DNA of 12,953 bases from NCBI GenBank assembly GCA_017616705.1, contig JAFZXQ010000014.1, positions 1-12,953 of the forward strand. The letters are read 5' to 3'. This document shows, piece after piece, positions 6,288-12,857 of this stretch. How positions within the stretch are numbered: position 1 is the first letter of the stretch; every line of letters begins with the position of its first letter. The notes beneath the pieces were generated by a model. It was not told where the DNA came from. It made no database searches and was given only the letters and a program-made list of their open reading frames with translations. A program made the position numbers and the translations under genes. This DNA comes from Clostridia bacterium (GTDB lineage Bacteria; Bacillota; Clostridia; Christensenellales; UBA1242).

Positions 6288-8097
6288 TAAAAGAAGAGAT
6301 CCTAGAATCGCTGAAAAGCCTAAGAATTTTAAGGCTAGCATGGGCAAACTTTTGCAAATTTTAAAAGGCAATTATGGTTGGATAATTTTTGCGTTAGTTT
6401 TAGCCTGCGCAGGAACAGTTTTAACAATTTTAATACCAAACAAGATTCAAGAAATGACTAATGTTATTAGTGAGGCTGTTCCTGTTATGGAAGATGGCGT
6501 TTTAACTAACACGGGTAAAAGCGTTAATTTAAATGCTATTAGTCATATTGCTTTAATCGTTTGTATTTTCTTAGTTTCAAGTTATATTTTCTCATTTACG
6601 CAAGGCTTTATTATGCAAAGCGTGACTCAACGTTTTGCTAAAAAATTAAGAAGCAAACTTTCATTAAAAATTAATTCACTTCCTTTAGGGTTTATTGATA
6701 AACACGAAACAGGCGATATTTTAAGCCGAATAACTAATGATGTTGACACGCTCGGCCAAGGGCTAAGCGAAAGCTTATCAACATTTGTTACTAGCATTGT
6801 TCAAATTGTTGGAACAATGGTTTTAATGTTTATAACAAACTATATTCTTGCTATTTGCGCTATTCTTTCAGCGATGTTTGGGTTTGTTTTTGTTGTTTTA
6901 ATTGCAAAGAAATCTCAAAAGTATTTTAGGCTTCAACAAGAAGGTTTAGGCAAGGTTAATGGGCATATTGAAGAGGTTTATAGCGCTCACACAACAATAA
7001 GGGTTAACAACGCTCAAAATGAGGTTTATTCTAAGTTTGATAAACTTAATAATAACCTTTATAACAGCGCGTGGAAAGCTCAATTTTTAGGCGGACTTAT
7101 GGGGCCAATTATGGGCTTTATCGGAAACTTTGGATATGTTGTTGTTTGTGTTGTTGGCGCGATTTTGGCATTTAACGGATTAACAAGTTTTGGAGTTGTT
7201 ATTGCCTTTACTATTTTTGTTAGGTTGTTTTCTAATCCGCTAAACCAAATAGCGCAAGTTTCATCAAGCGTTTTAAGTTCTGTTGCGGCTGGGGAAAGGC
7301 TTTTTGAGTTTATTGATGAAAAAGATTATCCTAATGAAGATGAAAAGAAAACCGTTGTTTGCGGTGAAAATGGAAGCGTTGAATTTAAAGACGATTGTAT
7401 TGGTTACTCTAAAGATAAAGAGATAATTCATAACTTTAATTGCTCGGTTAAAGCAGGGCAAAAGGTTGCGATTGTTGGTCCAACGGGCGCTGGAAAAACA
7501 ACAATTGTTAACCTTTTAATGCGCTTTTATGAAGTTAATTCTGGTGATATTTTAGTTGATGGGGTCAGCATTAAAGATATGACACGAGATTATGTTCATA
7601 ATCTTTTTGGCATGGTTTTACAAGACACGTGGATTTTTAACGGAACAATTAAAGAAAATATTATTTATAACCAGAAGAATGTAACAGATAAACAAGTTGA
7701 AGAGGCTTGCGCTGCCTGTGGACTTGACCATTTTATTAAATCACTTCCTAAAGGATATGACACCATTTTAGATGAAAAAACTTCAGTTTCGGCTGGGCAG
7801 AGGCAGTTATTTACTATTGCTAGAGCAATGGTTCAAAATGCACCAATGTTAATTTTAGATGAAGCAACGAGTTCGGTTGATACGCGAACAGAGCAGATGA
7901 TCGCTAATGCTATGGATAACCTTATGAGTGGACGAACGAGTTTTGTTATTGCTCATAGGCTTTCAACAATTAAAAATGCTGATTTGATTTTGGTTTTAAA
8001 CGATGGAAATATCGTTGAAAGCGGAACTCATGATAGCCTGATAGCAAAGGGGGGCTATTATAAAACACTTTATAACAGTCAGTTTGAAGAAGTTTAA
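6274..8097 (+). CDS. ABC exporter half-transporter, catalytic subunit
   Basis: The protein has 607 residues with an exporter membrane domain (about 1-340) that includes an extracellular insertion between the first two helices (about 62-90). The ATPase domain has Walker A GPTGAGKTT (402-410), Q-loop Gln450, Walker B MLILDE with catalytic Glu530, and H-loop His561 in AHRLST. The signature is VSAGQ (505-509), not LSGGQ. The intact catalytic residues with a weakened signature are exactly complementary to the upstream subunit, so the pair should have one active and one degenerate ATP site. GAGGAGGA (6258-6265), eight bases before the ATG, is a strong ribosome site inside the end of the upstream gene, implying coupled synthesis. 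A terminator follows. Confidence 0.92.
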   Translation: MAQGNKRRDPRIAEKPKNFKASMGKLLQILKGNYGWIIFALVLACAGTVLTILIPNKIQEMTNVISEAVPVMEDGVLTNTGKSVNLNAISHIALIVCIFLVSSYIFSFTQGFIMQSVTQRFAKKLRSKLSLKINSLPLGFIDKHETGDILSRITNDVDTLGQGLSESLSTFVTSIVQIVGTMVLMFITNYILAICAILSAMFGFVFVVLIAKKSQKYFRLQQEGLGKVNGHIEEVYSAHTTIRVNNAQNEVYSKFDKLNNNLYNSAWKAQFLGGLMGPIMGFIGNFGYVVVCVVGAILAFNGLTSFGVVIAFTIFVRLFSNPLNQIAQVSSSVLSSVAAGERLFEFIDEKDYPNEDEKKTVVCGENGSVEFKDDCIGYSKDKEIIHNFNCSVKAGQKVAIVGPTGAGKTTIVNLLMRFYEVNSGDILVDGVSIKDMTRDYVHNLFGMVLQDTWIFNGTIKENIIYNQKNVTDKQVEEACAACGLDHFIKSLPKGYDTILDEKTSVSAGQRQLFTIARAMVQNAPMLILDEATSSVDTRTEQMIANAMDNLMSGRTSFVIAHRLSTIKNADLILVLNDGNIVESGTHDSLIAKGGYYKTLYNSQFEEV

Positions 8098-8101
8098 AAA
8101 C

Positions 8102-8133
8102 AACCGCCAAGCATAATGGCGGTTTTTGTTTTT
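8102..8133 (+). terminator. Terminator of the ABC pair
   Basis: AACCGCCA (8102-8109), a 7-base loop, TGGCGGTT (8117-8124), then a T-rich tail. It starts four bases after the stop codon at 8097. Confidence 0.92.
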
Positions 8134-8135
8134 AA

Positions 8136-8164
8136 TTGACAATAATAAAATTATGTTATATTAT
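8136..8164 (+). promoter_or_regulatory. Promoter of the pseudo-ABC operon
   Basis: A perfect TTGACA (8136-8141) is followed by TATTAT (8159-8164) at 17 bases, or by the extended TGTTATATT ending at 8162 at a shorter spacing. AGAGGGA (8171-8177) before ATG 8183 is the ribosome site. Confidence 0.75.
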
Positions 8165-8182
8165 TTATATAGAGGGAAAACT

Positions 8183-8296
8183 ATGCTTTTTGGAAAAGGG
8201 TTTAACATTTTTAAACTTATAGGGATAATTATTAGCATTGCAATTGTTGCAATCCTTATTTTCAAGGGGAATATTAGCGAGGCTATCGGCAGATAA
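8183..8296 (+). CDS. 37-residue single-pass membrane peptide
   Basis: The frame begins MLFGKGFNIFK and contains one hydrophobic helix (about residues 11-27, LIGIIISIAIVAILIF), then a short polar tail ending EAIGR. Evidence that it is translated: its own promoter, AGAGGGA five bases before the ATG, and a TAATG overlap in which its stop shares one base with the next start. The positive N-terminal side suggests the N-terminus is cytoplasmic, but a 37-residue peptide could insert either way. It is first in the operon with a membrane-anchored 299-residue protein and an ABC-fold protein with a decayed ATPase, so it may be a small subunit of that assembly. I recognise no family. Confidence 0.75.
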   Translation: MLFGKGFNIFKLIGIIISIAIVAILIFKGNISEAIGR

Positions 8297-9195
8297 TGAA
8301 AAAACATAGAACCTTGAAATTTTTTATTTCTCTTGGTTTGATCGTGCTAGTTTTGGCTGGCATTTTTGTTGGTGGTTATTTTATTCTTGATAAAGCCGTT
8401 GTTCCTAAATATTTCGGCAAGTTTGGAATTAACAACATGAGCGAACTTGTTGGGATGATGACAACGCTTTATTCAAATAAAGATGAAGATGATATAGTAA
8501 CTTATGGTTATACTGAAAATGACAGAAATGTTGCTGAAAGCAAATTAATTGAAAAAGGAATTCCTGCGCTTTCTAATGGGCGCCTTGATTATAACTCTTT
8601 TGCTAGTGGTGATTTCGAGATTGCGGCAAACAGCGTTATTATGTTAACCGATAGGGAGCTTGCTAGCGTTATTAACGAAATGCTAAAAACGGGAATGTTA
8701 GCAGATAGGTTGCCTAACCTTAAATATATCAACACGCTTAACATGGAAATGCTTGAGCTTATTATAACGCCTGAAAAAATTGACGGAGTTTTAAATGAGA
8801 ATAAAGCAGACGTTAAGTTTACTATCAAAATAGATACAACTTCAATTCGTGGGCAGATGGCAGTTGAAATGGGAATGCCATTATTCTTACTAAATATGAT
8901 TGTTCCTAAAACTCTTTATTTAACTAATACTGTCACTTTAACTAATGATGGCGGAGAATGGTCATATGTTGGCGGAGATATTGGAATAAACGGCAAAACA
9001 ACTGAAAAAAGTAAGATCTTATTAAATCTTTTAATTAGCTTTATCTTCCCAGCAGAAGATGAGATGACAACTGAAAAGTTGCAAGAAAACTTAGGGGAAG
9101 TTTTAGTTAAGTCAACTGATATGTTAGGTTCAATTGAATTTTCAGATAATATAAATTCAATAAATCAAAATGGAGTTGTTGTAACAACAAAATAA
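8296..9195 (+). CDS. Membrane-anchored extracytoplasmic protein of unknown function
   Basis: The protein has 299 residues with a basic start, one membrane helix (about 10-31) and a probable extracytoplasmic domain. The domain contains VIMLTDRELASVINEML (114-130), then alternating hydrophobic strands (IITPEKIDGVLN, ADVKFTIKIDTTS, KTLYLTNTVTLTN). The order anchor, LTxxEL helix, then strands is reminiscent of membrane-anchored YpmS/DUF2140-like proteins, but this is a weak pattern match. No lipobox, catalytic motif or cysteine is seen. Its ATG overlaps the stop of the 37-residue peptide and has only a poor GAGG upstream, so translation is probably coupled. The next gene, the pseudo-ABC, starts seven bases after its stop, which points to one complex at the membrane. 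Confidence 0.8.
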   Translation: MKKHRTLKFFISLGLIVLVLAGIFVGGYFILDKAVVPKYFGKFGINNMSELVGMMTTLYSNKDEDDIVTYGYTENDRNVAESKLIEKGIPALSNGRLDYNSFASGDFEIAANSVIMLTDRELASVINEMLKTGMLADRLPNLKYINTLNMEMLELIITPEKIDGVLNENKADVKFTIKIDTTSIRGQMAVEMGMPLFLLNMIVPKTLYLTNTVTLTNDGGEWSYVGGDIGINGKTTEKSKILLNLLISFIFPAEDEMTTEKLQENLGEVLVKSTDMLGSIEFSDNINSINQNGVVVTTK

Positions 9196-9202
9196 AATAA
9201 AA

Positions 9203-10873
9203 ATGGATAAAACAAAAGAAAAAATAAAGAAAGATAATATTTTTGTTAGATGGGCAAAGTTAGCAACCCCGCATAAGGGTTATATGACTGGGCAAATTCT
9301 CTTTTATTGTGGTTATACTGCGTTTTTGAGCATTATAACCATTTTTGCTGCTCAAACAATAAACTATATGTATGCTGGCAACTGGACGATGGCCTTTATC
9401 TTTTTAGGTCTTGAGCTTTTTACAATTGTTGCGCGCAATGTTTTAATTCATTTTGAAGTTTTGTTTTCTGGTAAACAAGTTATGTATATTCGTAACAGAG
9501 TTTCAAACAAAATATACAACAAAATTTTGTCATGTAAGAATAGGGAACTTAATGATTTAAGTAAAGAAAAAATAATAAACATAGCTCTTAATAACCAACA
9601 GCACATTTCTGAATTTCCAGATAAAATTGCAAACGTTATAGGTTATACTTTCCAGGTTGTTTTAACGCTTGCAATCGTTTTTAGCGCAAACTGGATTGCT
9701 GGTATTTTGGTAACCATATTAGGCATTATAAACTTTTTTGCTTATTATAGGTTTAACAAAAGATTAGGCAATTTATTGCGTTCTAGATACGAAAAGAAAG
9801 ACGACATGTTTAAATCTTATTCTAAAATAATTGATGGTAAGGCAATAATTAACGAATTAAATGGTTCGAAAAAATATGAAGGCGAAATCTTAAATAATGT
9901 TGATTCCTTTTCAAATTACTATGCAACTTATTATACGGTTAACTCATATAAGGCAAACCTTCATTTTGCATTCTGGAATGTTATTGTTTATGCTATCTCC
10001 GCCTTAATGTTATATTTTGTTAGCGATGGGCAAATGGATATTGCCGTTTATTTGGTTATTGTTCCATATCTTAAAACTTGCACTGAAAAGTTAAATGCGC
10101 TTTTTGATAAAACAAATGATATTGAAAATATGCGTGTTGACGTTGACAGAATAAACGTTATATTAAATTTAAGCAACCAAGAACTTATTGAATATGGAAA
10201 TCTTAACCTTGAACAAAATGAAGAATATAACCTTGGTCTTCTTGACGTTTGCGAGTATAAAAAGGCCGGCCAACCATTTGATATGAAAAACATTAACATG
10301 AACTTTAGAATTGGTGAAATTAACGTTGTTAAGGGTGAAAAGGGAAGTGGTAAGCGCGTTATCTTTGATATGCTAAGGCGATATAACAGGCCAGATAGTG
10401 GGCGCGTTATTCTAGATAACCTTGACCTTTATGACTATAACGAAAAAACCTTTAAAACCCATATAACATATTGTGCGGCGCACCCTAAGTTTATTGACGG
10501 AACTATTAAGGAAAACCTTAATATAGTTCAAGAAGATATGCAAGTTATTGAAACAATGTGTGAGAAGTTGGGCATTAAGGAAGAAATTGAATCGCTTGCA
10601 AACGGCTTTAATACTAAGATTTCAGATATAGATTCAAGTTCAATTCTCTTTATGCTTGGGCTTGTTAGGGCACTTCTTACTAACTGTAAAATTTTAATGG
10701 TTTATGAGATTCCTAATGACGTTCCTGCTAGGTTTAGAGCAAACGTTAACAACTTCTTTAAAGATGTTGAAACCGATAAAACAATCATTTTATTTACGCA
10801 TACTGATACTTATGATTCAATTGCTCAAACCGTTTATAAGGTTGAAGATGGCAAAGTTGAGAAGATAAAATAA
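9203..10873 (+). CDS. ABC-exporter-fold protein with degenerate, probably inactive ATPase
   Basis: The protein has 556 residues. About 1-310 form a typical six-helix exporter domain (helices near 28-50, 61-84, 147-180 as two, 253-292 as two). The nucleotide-binding domain (about 340-556) keeps the overall order but not the chemistry. Walker A is GEKGSGKR (378-385), with Arg385 replacing Ser/Thr. The Q-loop reads CAAHPKF with no Gln. The LSGGQ signature is gone (around 474-480 it reads SDIDSSS). Walker B is ILMVYE, with Tyr501 replacing the metal-binding Asp, though Glu502 and the H-loop His533 remain. The frame is intact with no stops, so this is divergence under constraint, not gene decay. 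There is no ribosome site before ATG 9203, only an A-rich run. It could be a structural or regulatory partner of the two upstream proteins, or pair with another ABC subunit. Confidence 0.85.
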   Translation: MDKTKEKIKKDNIFVRWAKLATPHKGYMTGQILFYCGYTAFLSIITIFAAQTINYMYAGNWTMAFIFLGLELFTIVARNVLIHFEVLFSGKQVMYIRNRVSNKIYNKILSCKNRELNDLSKEKIINIALNNQQHISEFPDKIANVIGYTFQVVLTLAIVFSANWIAGILVTILGIINFFAYYRFNKRLGNLLRSRYEKKDDMFKSYSKIIDGKAIINELNGSKKYEGEILNNVDSFSNYYATYYTVNSYKANLHFAFWNVIVYAISALMLYFVSDGQMDIAVYLVIVPYLKTCTEKLNALFDKTNDIENMRVDVDRINVILNLSNQELIEYGNLNLEQNEEYNLGLLDVCEYKKAGQPFDMKNINMNFRIGEINVVKGEKGSGKRVIFDMLRRYNRPDSGRVILDNLDLYDYNEKTFKTHITYCAAHPKFIDGTIKENLNIVQEDMQVIETMCEKLGIKEEIESLANGFNTKISDIDSSSILFMLGLVRALLTNCKILMVYEIPNDVPARFRANVNNFFKDVETDKTIILFTHTDTYDSIAQTVYKVEDGKVEKIK

Positions 10874-10896
10874 AAGACGCATATAGCGTCTTTTTT
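10872..10896. terminator. Bidirectional terminator between convergent genes
   Basis: AAAAGACGC (10872-10880), a 5-base loop, GCGTCTTTT (10886-10894), then a T-run. It overlaps the stop codons of both flanking genes: 10871-10873 on plus and 10897-10895 on minus. Confidence 0.9.
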
Positions 10897-11377
10897 ATTT
10901 TTCATTTTCTTCATCATCATTATTGGGTTGGTCGTTAAGATCTGAGCCGAAACAATCTTTCCATTTCTTTTTAAAGTCTATAATTTTCAAAAAGTAATCA
11001 GCGTTCCAACTAGATGTTTTGTAAATCATAATGTCATTAAGCATATTGTTCATTTCGGTTTTACAATGCTGAATATTTTGCAAATTTTTAGTTAGATTAG
11101 CACCATTTTTTAAATGTTTGCTTATTTCTTTATTAAGTTGTTGATAAAATGAACTTTCAGAGAAAAAGCGAGAGTCTTTATTGTTATCTAGCCTTTTATC
11201 AAGGTCAACTTCGCTTATTAAGGCGATTTCATCTATTTTATCGTCTTCAACTGGGTACCATTTACCAAGGTTTAAATAGTCTCTGTAAAATACGCAGGGA
11301 TTGCCATTATCATCATATAAAATGAGAAAAATTTTGCCCCAGTCATCACCATCATCATTACATAAAAGTAACTTCAT
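10895..11377 (-). CDS. Unrecognised acidic cytoplasmic protein
   Basis: The protein has 160 residues and no signal peptide or membrane helix. The N-terminal part (1-55) looks like beta-strands separated by acidic turns (CNDDGDDWG, LYDDNGNP, VEDDKIDE). The middle (about 70-150) is mainly helical and Asn/Lys-rich. The tail is strongly acidic (NNDDEENEK). It does not match a family I know. A strong promoter at 11394-11422 (TTGACT, 17 bases, TATAAT) and a GGGGG ribosome-like stretch nine bases before ATG 11377 support the start; the leader would be only about ten bases. It converges on the pseudo-ABC operon and is the last chromosomal gene before the putative integration boundary. Confidence 0.75.
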   Translation of the reverse strand: MKLLLCNDDGDDWGKIFLILYDDNGNPCVFYRDYLNLGKWYPVEDDKIDEIALISEVDLDKRLDNNKDSRFFSESSFYQQLNKEISKHLKNGANLTKNLQNIQHCKTEMNNMLNDIMIYKTSSWNADYFLKIIDFKKKWKDCFGSDLNDQPNNDDEENEK

Positions 11378-11393
11378 TTTTTACCCCCAGCAC

Positions 11394-11422
11394 ATTATAT
11401 TGCAAGAAAAAGCCAAAGTCAA
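11394..11422 (-). promoter_or_regulatory. Promoter of the acidic-protein gene
   Basis: On the minus strand, TTGACT (11422-11417), exactly 17 bases, then a perfect TATAAT (11399-11394). The predicted start is near 11387, ten bases before the ATG. Confidence 0.8.
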
Positions 11423-11467
11423 TAGGGGATTGTTAAATTGTTTTGTTCTCTGCGATTTTAAGGGAAG

Positions 11468-11497
11468 AAAAAAGTTTCACCATTAATGATGAAACTT
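11468..11497 (-). terminator. Terminator of the former tRNA-Arg(CCU) gene
   Basis: The minus strand reads AAGTTTCATCATTAATGGTGAAACTT followed by more T, a nearly perfect palindrome. It begins a few bases after the CCA of the tRNA 3' fragment, as expected for that tRNA's own terminator. Confidence 0.8.
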
Positions 11498-11500
11498 ATT

Positions 11501-11544
11501 TGGCGTTCCCTGCGAGAATCGAACTCACAACTGGCCCTTAGGAG
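11501..11544 (-). pseudogene. 3' half of tRNA-Arg(CCU), probable attachment site (attR)
   Basis: On the minus strand the sequence matches a tRNA from the anticodon loop onward: CTCCTAA (anticodon CCT), the 3' anticodon strand GGGCC, variable AGTT, T arm GTGAG-TTCGATT-CTCGC, acceptor 3' strand AGGGAAC, discriminator G and CCA. Upstream of the loop the match stops dead. The bases where GGCCC is needed read GCTCG, and no D arm or GTTCCCT acceptor strand occurs nearby. An Arg(CCU) anticodon loop is a classic crossover site for tyrosine recombinases. Because the 3' half keeps its terminator, the chromosome lies to the left and the inserted element to the right; the complete tRNA should be rebuilt at the other end of the element, outside this window. 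Confidence 0.8.
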
Positions 11545-11642
11545 CGAGCCCCCAAAGGCTAATTTTATTCACTCAGTTTAATAAAGAAAAGTGCGTAAAA
11601 TCAAGGGTTTTAGCGTATTTAATAATCAAAATTGTATTAAAC

Positions 11643-11682
11643 AAAAAGTGTCCAATTTAACGCAATTTTTGGTACACTTTTT
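11643..11682. repeat. Inverted repeat AAAAAGTGT / ACACTTTTT
   Basis: AAAAAGTGTCC (11643-11653) faces GGTACACTTTTT (11671-11682): nine paired bases plus CC/GG around one bulged T, with a loop of 17. The right arm is also the first copy of the repeat array that follows. Confidence 0.65.
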
Positions 11683-11746
11683 ACAGATTTGGGCTCACTT
11701 TTTTCCCAAGTTTCTCAAAATACTCAGATTTTGGGATCACTTTTTT
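11662..11746. repeat. Direct repeats at a 21-base register near the element end
   Basis: The copies CAGATTTGGGCTCACTTTTTT (11684-11704) and CAGATTTTGGGATCACTTTTTT (11725-11746) are close matches; a weaker copy is 11662-11682 (ending GGTACACTTTTT). The CAC cores start at 11675, 11696 and 11738, separations of 21 and 42 bases, or whole helical turns. They lie roughly 120-200 bases inside the putative att site, so they may be integrase arm sites or excisionase sites. Confidence 0.65.
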
Positions 11747-11763
11747 CTAGCAATTTTATTATA

Positions 11764-11797
11764 ATAAAAAAGCCGTCTAATTGCAAACAATTAAACG
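11764..11797 (-). terminator. Terminator of the 118-residue gene
   Basis: On the minus strand CGTTTAATTG, loop TTTG, CAATTAGACG (one mismatch), then GCTTTTTTATT. It lies about 45 bases after the stop of the gene ending at 11841. Confidence 0.85.
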
Positions 11798-11840
11798 ACA
11801 AGTCCGACCAAAATAAGATGCCATCGTATTTTCGCCGAAA

Positions 11841-12197
11841 TTAATACCTATTACAAGGTGTAAACTTTGGCTCGACTCGTTCACCGCCATTGGTCTTAAT
11901 TGAAACATATTTTGCAGTATTAGTTCCATCGTTGAATATTACAAGCATTATATCGGCTTGTACACAACAAACAAGTATAACATGCCAAACTCCATTGTCG
12001 TCAATAAACATATCGTTTAAGTGATTTTGCACAATAGCATTTTCACCAGAGAGATGTTCACGAAAGTTTATAAAGTGTTCATGTTTCAAAAGCACAGCCC
12101 TTTGAATAAAATATTCGTGCTCGATACCCTCACCAAAATCAAGTTTATTCCTAAGTATTCTGGCATTAGCTACATTCTCAATAAATTTTGCTTTCAT
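11841..12197 (-). CDS. Small accessory protein of element type (possibly DUF6329-like)
   Basis: The protein has 118 residues and no signal peptide. The core LLKHEHFINFREHLSGENA (about 36-54), then GVWHVILV (68-75) and a strand-rich end, resembles from memory a small family common in Firmicutes mobile elements (I think DUF6329). The match was not checked and the function is unknown. GGAGGG lies about four bases before ATG 12197. A good promoter (TTGCAA, 17 bases, TATAGT) lies at 12219-12247, and a hairpin terminator follows the stop. It is thus a self-contained one-gene unit, a layout typical of element cargo. Confidence 0.75.
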   Translation of the reverse strand: MKAKFIENVANARILRNKLDFGEGIEHEYFIQRAVLLKHEHFINFREHLSGENAIVQNHLNDMFIDDNGVWHVILVCCVQADIMLVIFNDGTNTAKYVSIKTNGGERVEPKFTPCNRY

Positions 12198-12218
12198 AAG
12201 CCCTCCAAATGTGTGTGT

Positions 12219-12247
12219 ACTATACCTTAATAATCGCTTAATTGCAA
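12219..12247 (-). promoter_or_regulatory. Promoter of the 118-residue gene
   Basis: On the minus strand TTGCAA (12247-12242), 17 bases, then TATAGT (12224-12219). The predicted start is about 15 bases before the ribosome site GGAGGG. Confidence 0.75.
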
Positions 12248-12322
12248 GTCATTTGAGAATAATAAATAATTTGCTAATTCCTTGATTTTCTCTGGACTTT
12301 AATAGGTTTTAATGGTAATGTG

Positions 12323-12345
12323 TTGTGCTAACAAAGGGAGCACAA
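12323..12345 (+). promoter_or_regulatory. Inverted repeat enclosing the ribosome site of the next gene
   Basis: TTGTGCT (12323-12329) and AGCACAA (12339-12345) are perfect 7-base inverted repeats around AACAAAGGG. The ribosome site GGGAG (12336-12340) is split between loop and stem, and ATG follows at 12347. It could be an RNA hairpin that hides the site, or a repressor operator. A weak extended -10, TGGTAATGT (12313-12321), lies just upstream. Confidence 0.6.
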
Positions 12346-12346
12346 A

Positions 12347-12586
12347 ATGGAAAAGAAAGTTCATGTATATTTCGGTAGTAACTTACGAGAAAAGAATGTA
12401 AAACTTGCAACATTTGATACAATTGACGAGGCTGACGAATTTGTAATGGCAGTTGTCAAAGCAATGAAAATGAAGCACTCATATATAAGGAAAACAAAGC
12501 AATCCGAAGATTGTTATTGGTATGATTATGGTAGTTACTCAAAATTCTTTACAGTCATAAAAGAAGATGTCGATACTTATAAATAA
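12347..12586 (+). CDS. Unrecognised 79-residue protein in the element
   Basis: The predicted protein opens with a strand (KKVHVYFG), then FDTIDEADEFVMAVVKAM, which looks like an amphipathic helix (about 22-43). A Tyr-rich strand region follows (CYWYDYGSYSKFFTVIKED). The strand-helix-strand pattern suggests a compact single domain. No catalytic or DNA-binding motif is visible, and I recognise no family. GGGAG six bases before the ATG sets the start. It is the only plus-strand gene in the visible part of the element, divergent from the 118-residue gene and convergent with the 79-residue gene at 12607. Confidence 0.65.
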   Translation: MEKKVHVYFGSNLREKNVKLATFDTIDEADEFVMAVVKAMKMKHSYIRKTKQSEDCYWYDYGSYSKFFTVIKEDVDTYK

Positions 12587-12605
12587 AAAACAACCATAGC
12601 GGTTG
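12584..12605 (-). terminator. Terminator between two small convergent genes
   Basis: On the minus strand CAACC, 5-base loop, GGTTG, then six T. The stem is short (five pairs) and the T-run is only on the minus-strand side. It sits just after the stop of the gene at 12607 and may also slow plus-strand transcripts. Confidence 0.65.
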
Positions 12606-12606
12606 C

Positions 12607-12846
12607 TTACTTTTGGAAAATCTTTTTACATATCTCATAAGTGATAATAATAGCCTGGTCGACTTGTAAATTAGCGAGCCGACCTTTTTCTTGGTCTAAA
12701 TCAAAATATTCTCGCCACTTTTCTTTTGAAAACTCTTTCACAAAGACATCTTCTTTTTCGCAAATCTTGATAAGTTGTAATTCTTCCTCAGCAGTTATCT
12801 TTCTATTTGATAATTGCTCACGTACAAGTTCTTTTATTTCTTCCAT
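12607..12846 (-). CDS. Unrecognised 79-residue helical protein in the element
   Basis: The sequence is rich in Glu, Lys and Leu and looks almost all helical, with no membrane segment. GGAGG five bases before ATG 12846 fixes the start. Its C-terminal end (AIIITYEICKKIF) resembles the end of the protein encoded just upstream on the same strand (YIIHTHKVCKEAF), suggesting tandem paralogues. Only 11 bases separate the two genes, so they are surely one operon. Function unknown; small paired orphan genes in elements are often regulators, toxin-antitoxin or defence-related parts, but nothing here shows which. Confidence 0.7.
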   Translation of the reverse strand: MEEIKELVREQLSNRKITAEEELQLIKICEKEDVFVKEFSKEKWREYFDLDQEKGRLANLQVDQAIIITYEICKKIFQK

Positions 12847-12857
12847 GCATGCCTCCG

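Noticed and set aside
11501..11600. An intact tRNA-Arg gene at the second tRNA-like site
   Set aside because: The 5' acceptor strand, D arm and 5' anticodon strand are all missing; only the 3' half is present.
11643..11746. A CRISPR array
   Set aside because: The repeats are imperfect, about 21 bases long with little or no spacer, only three copies, and no cas gene is in view.
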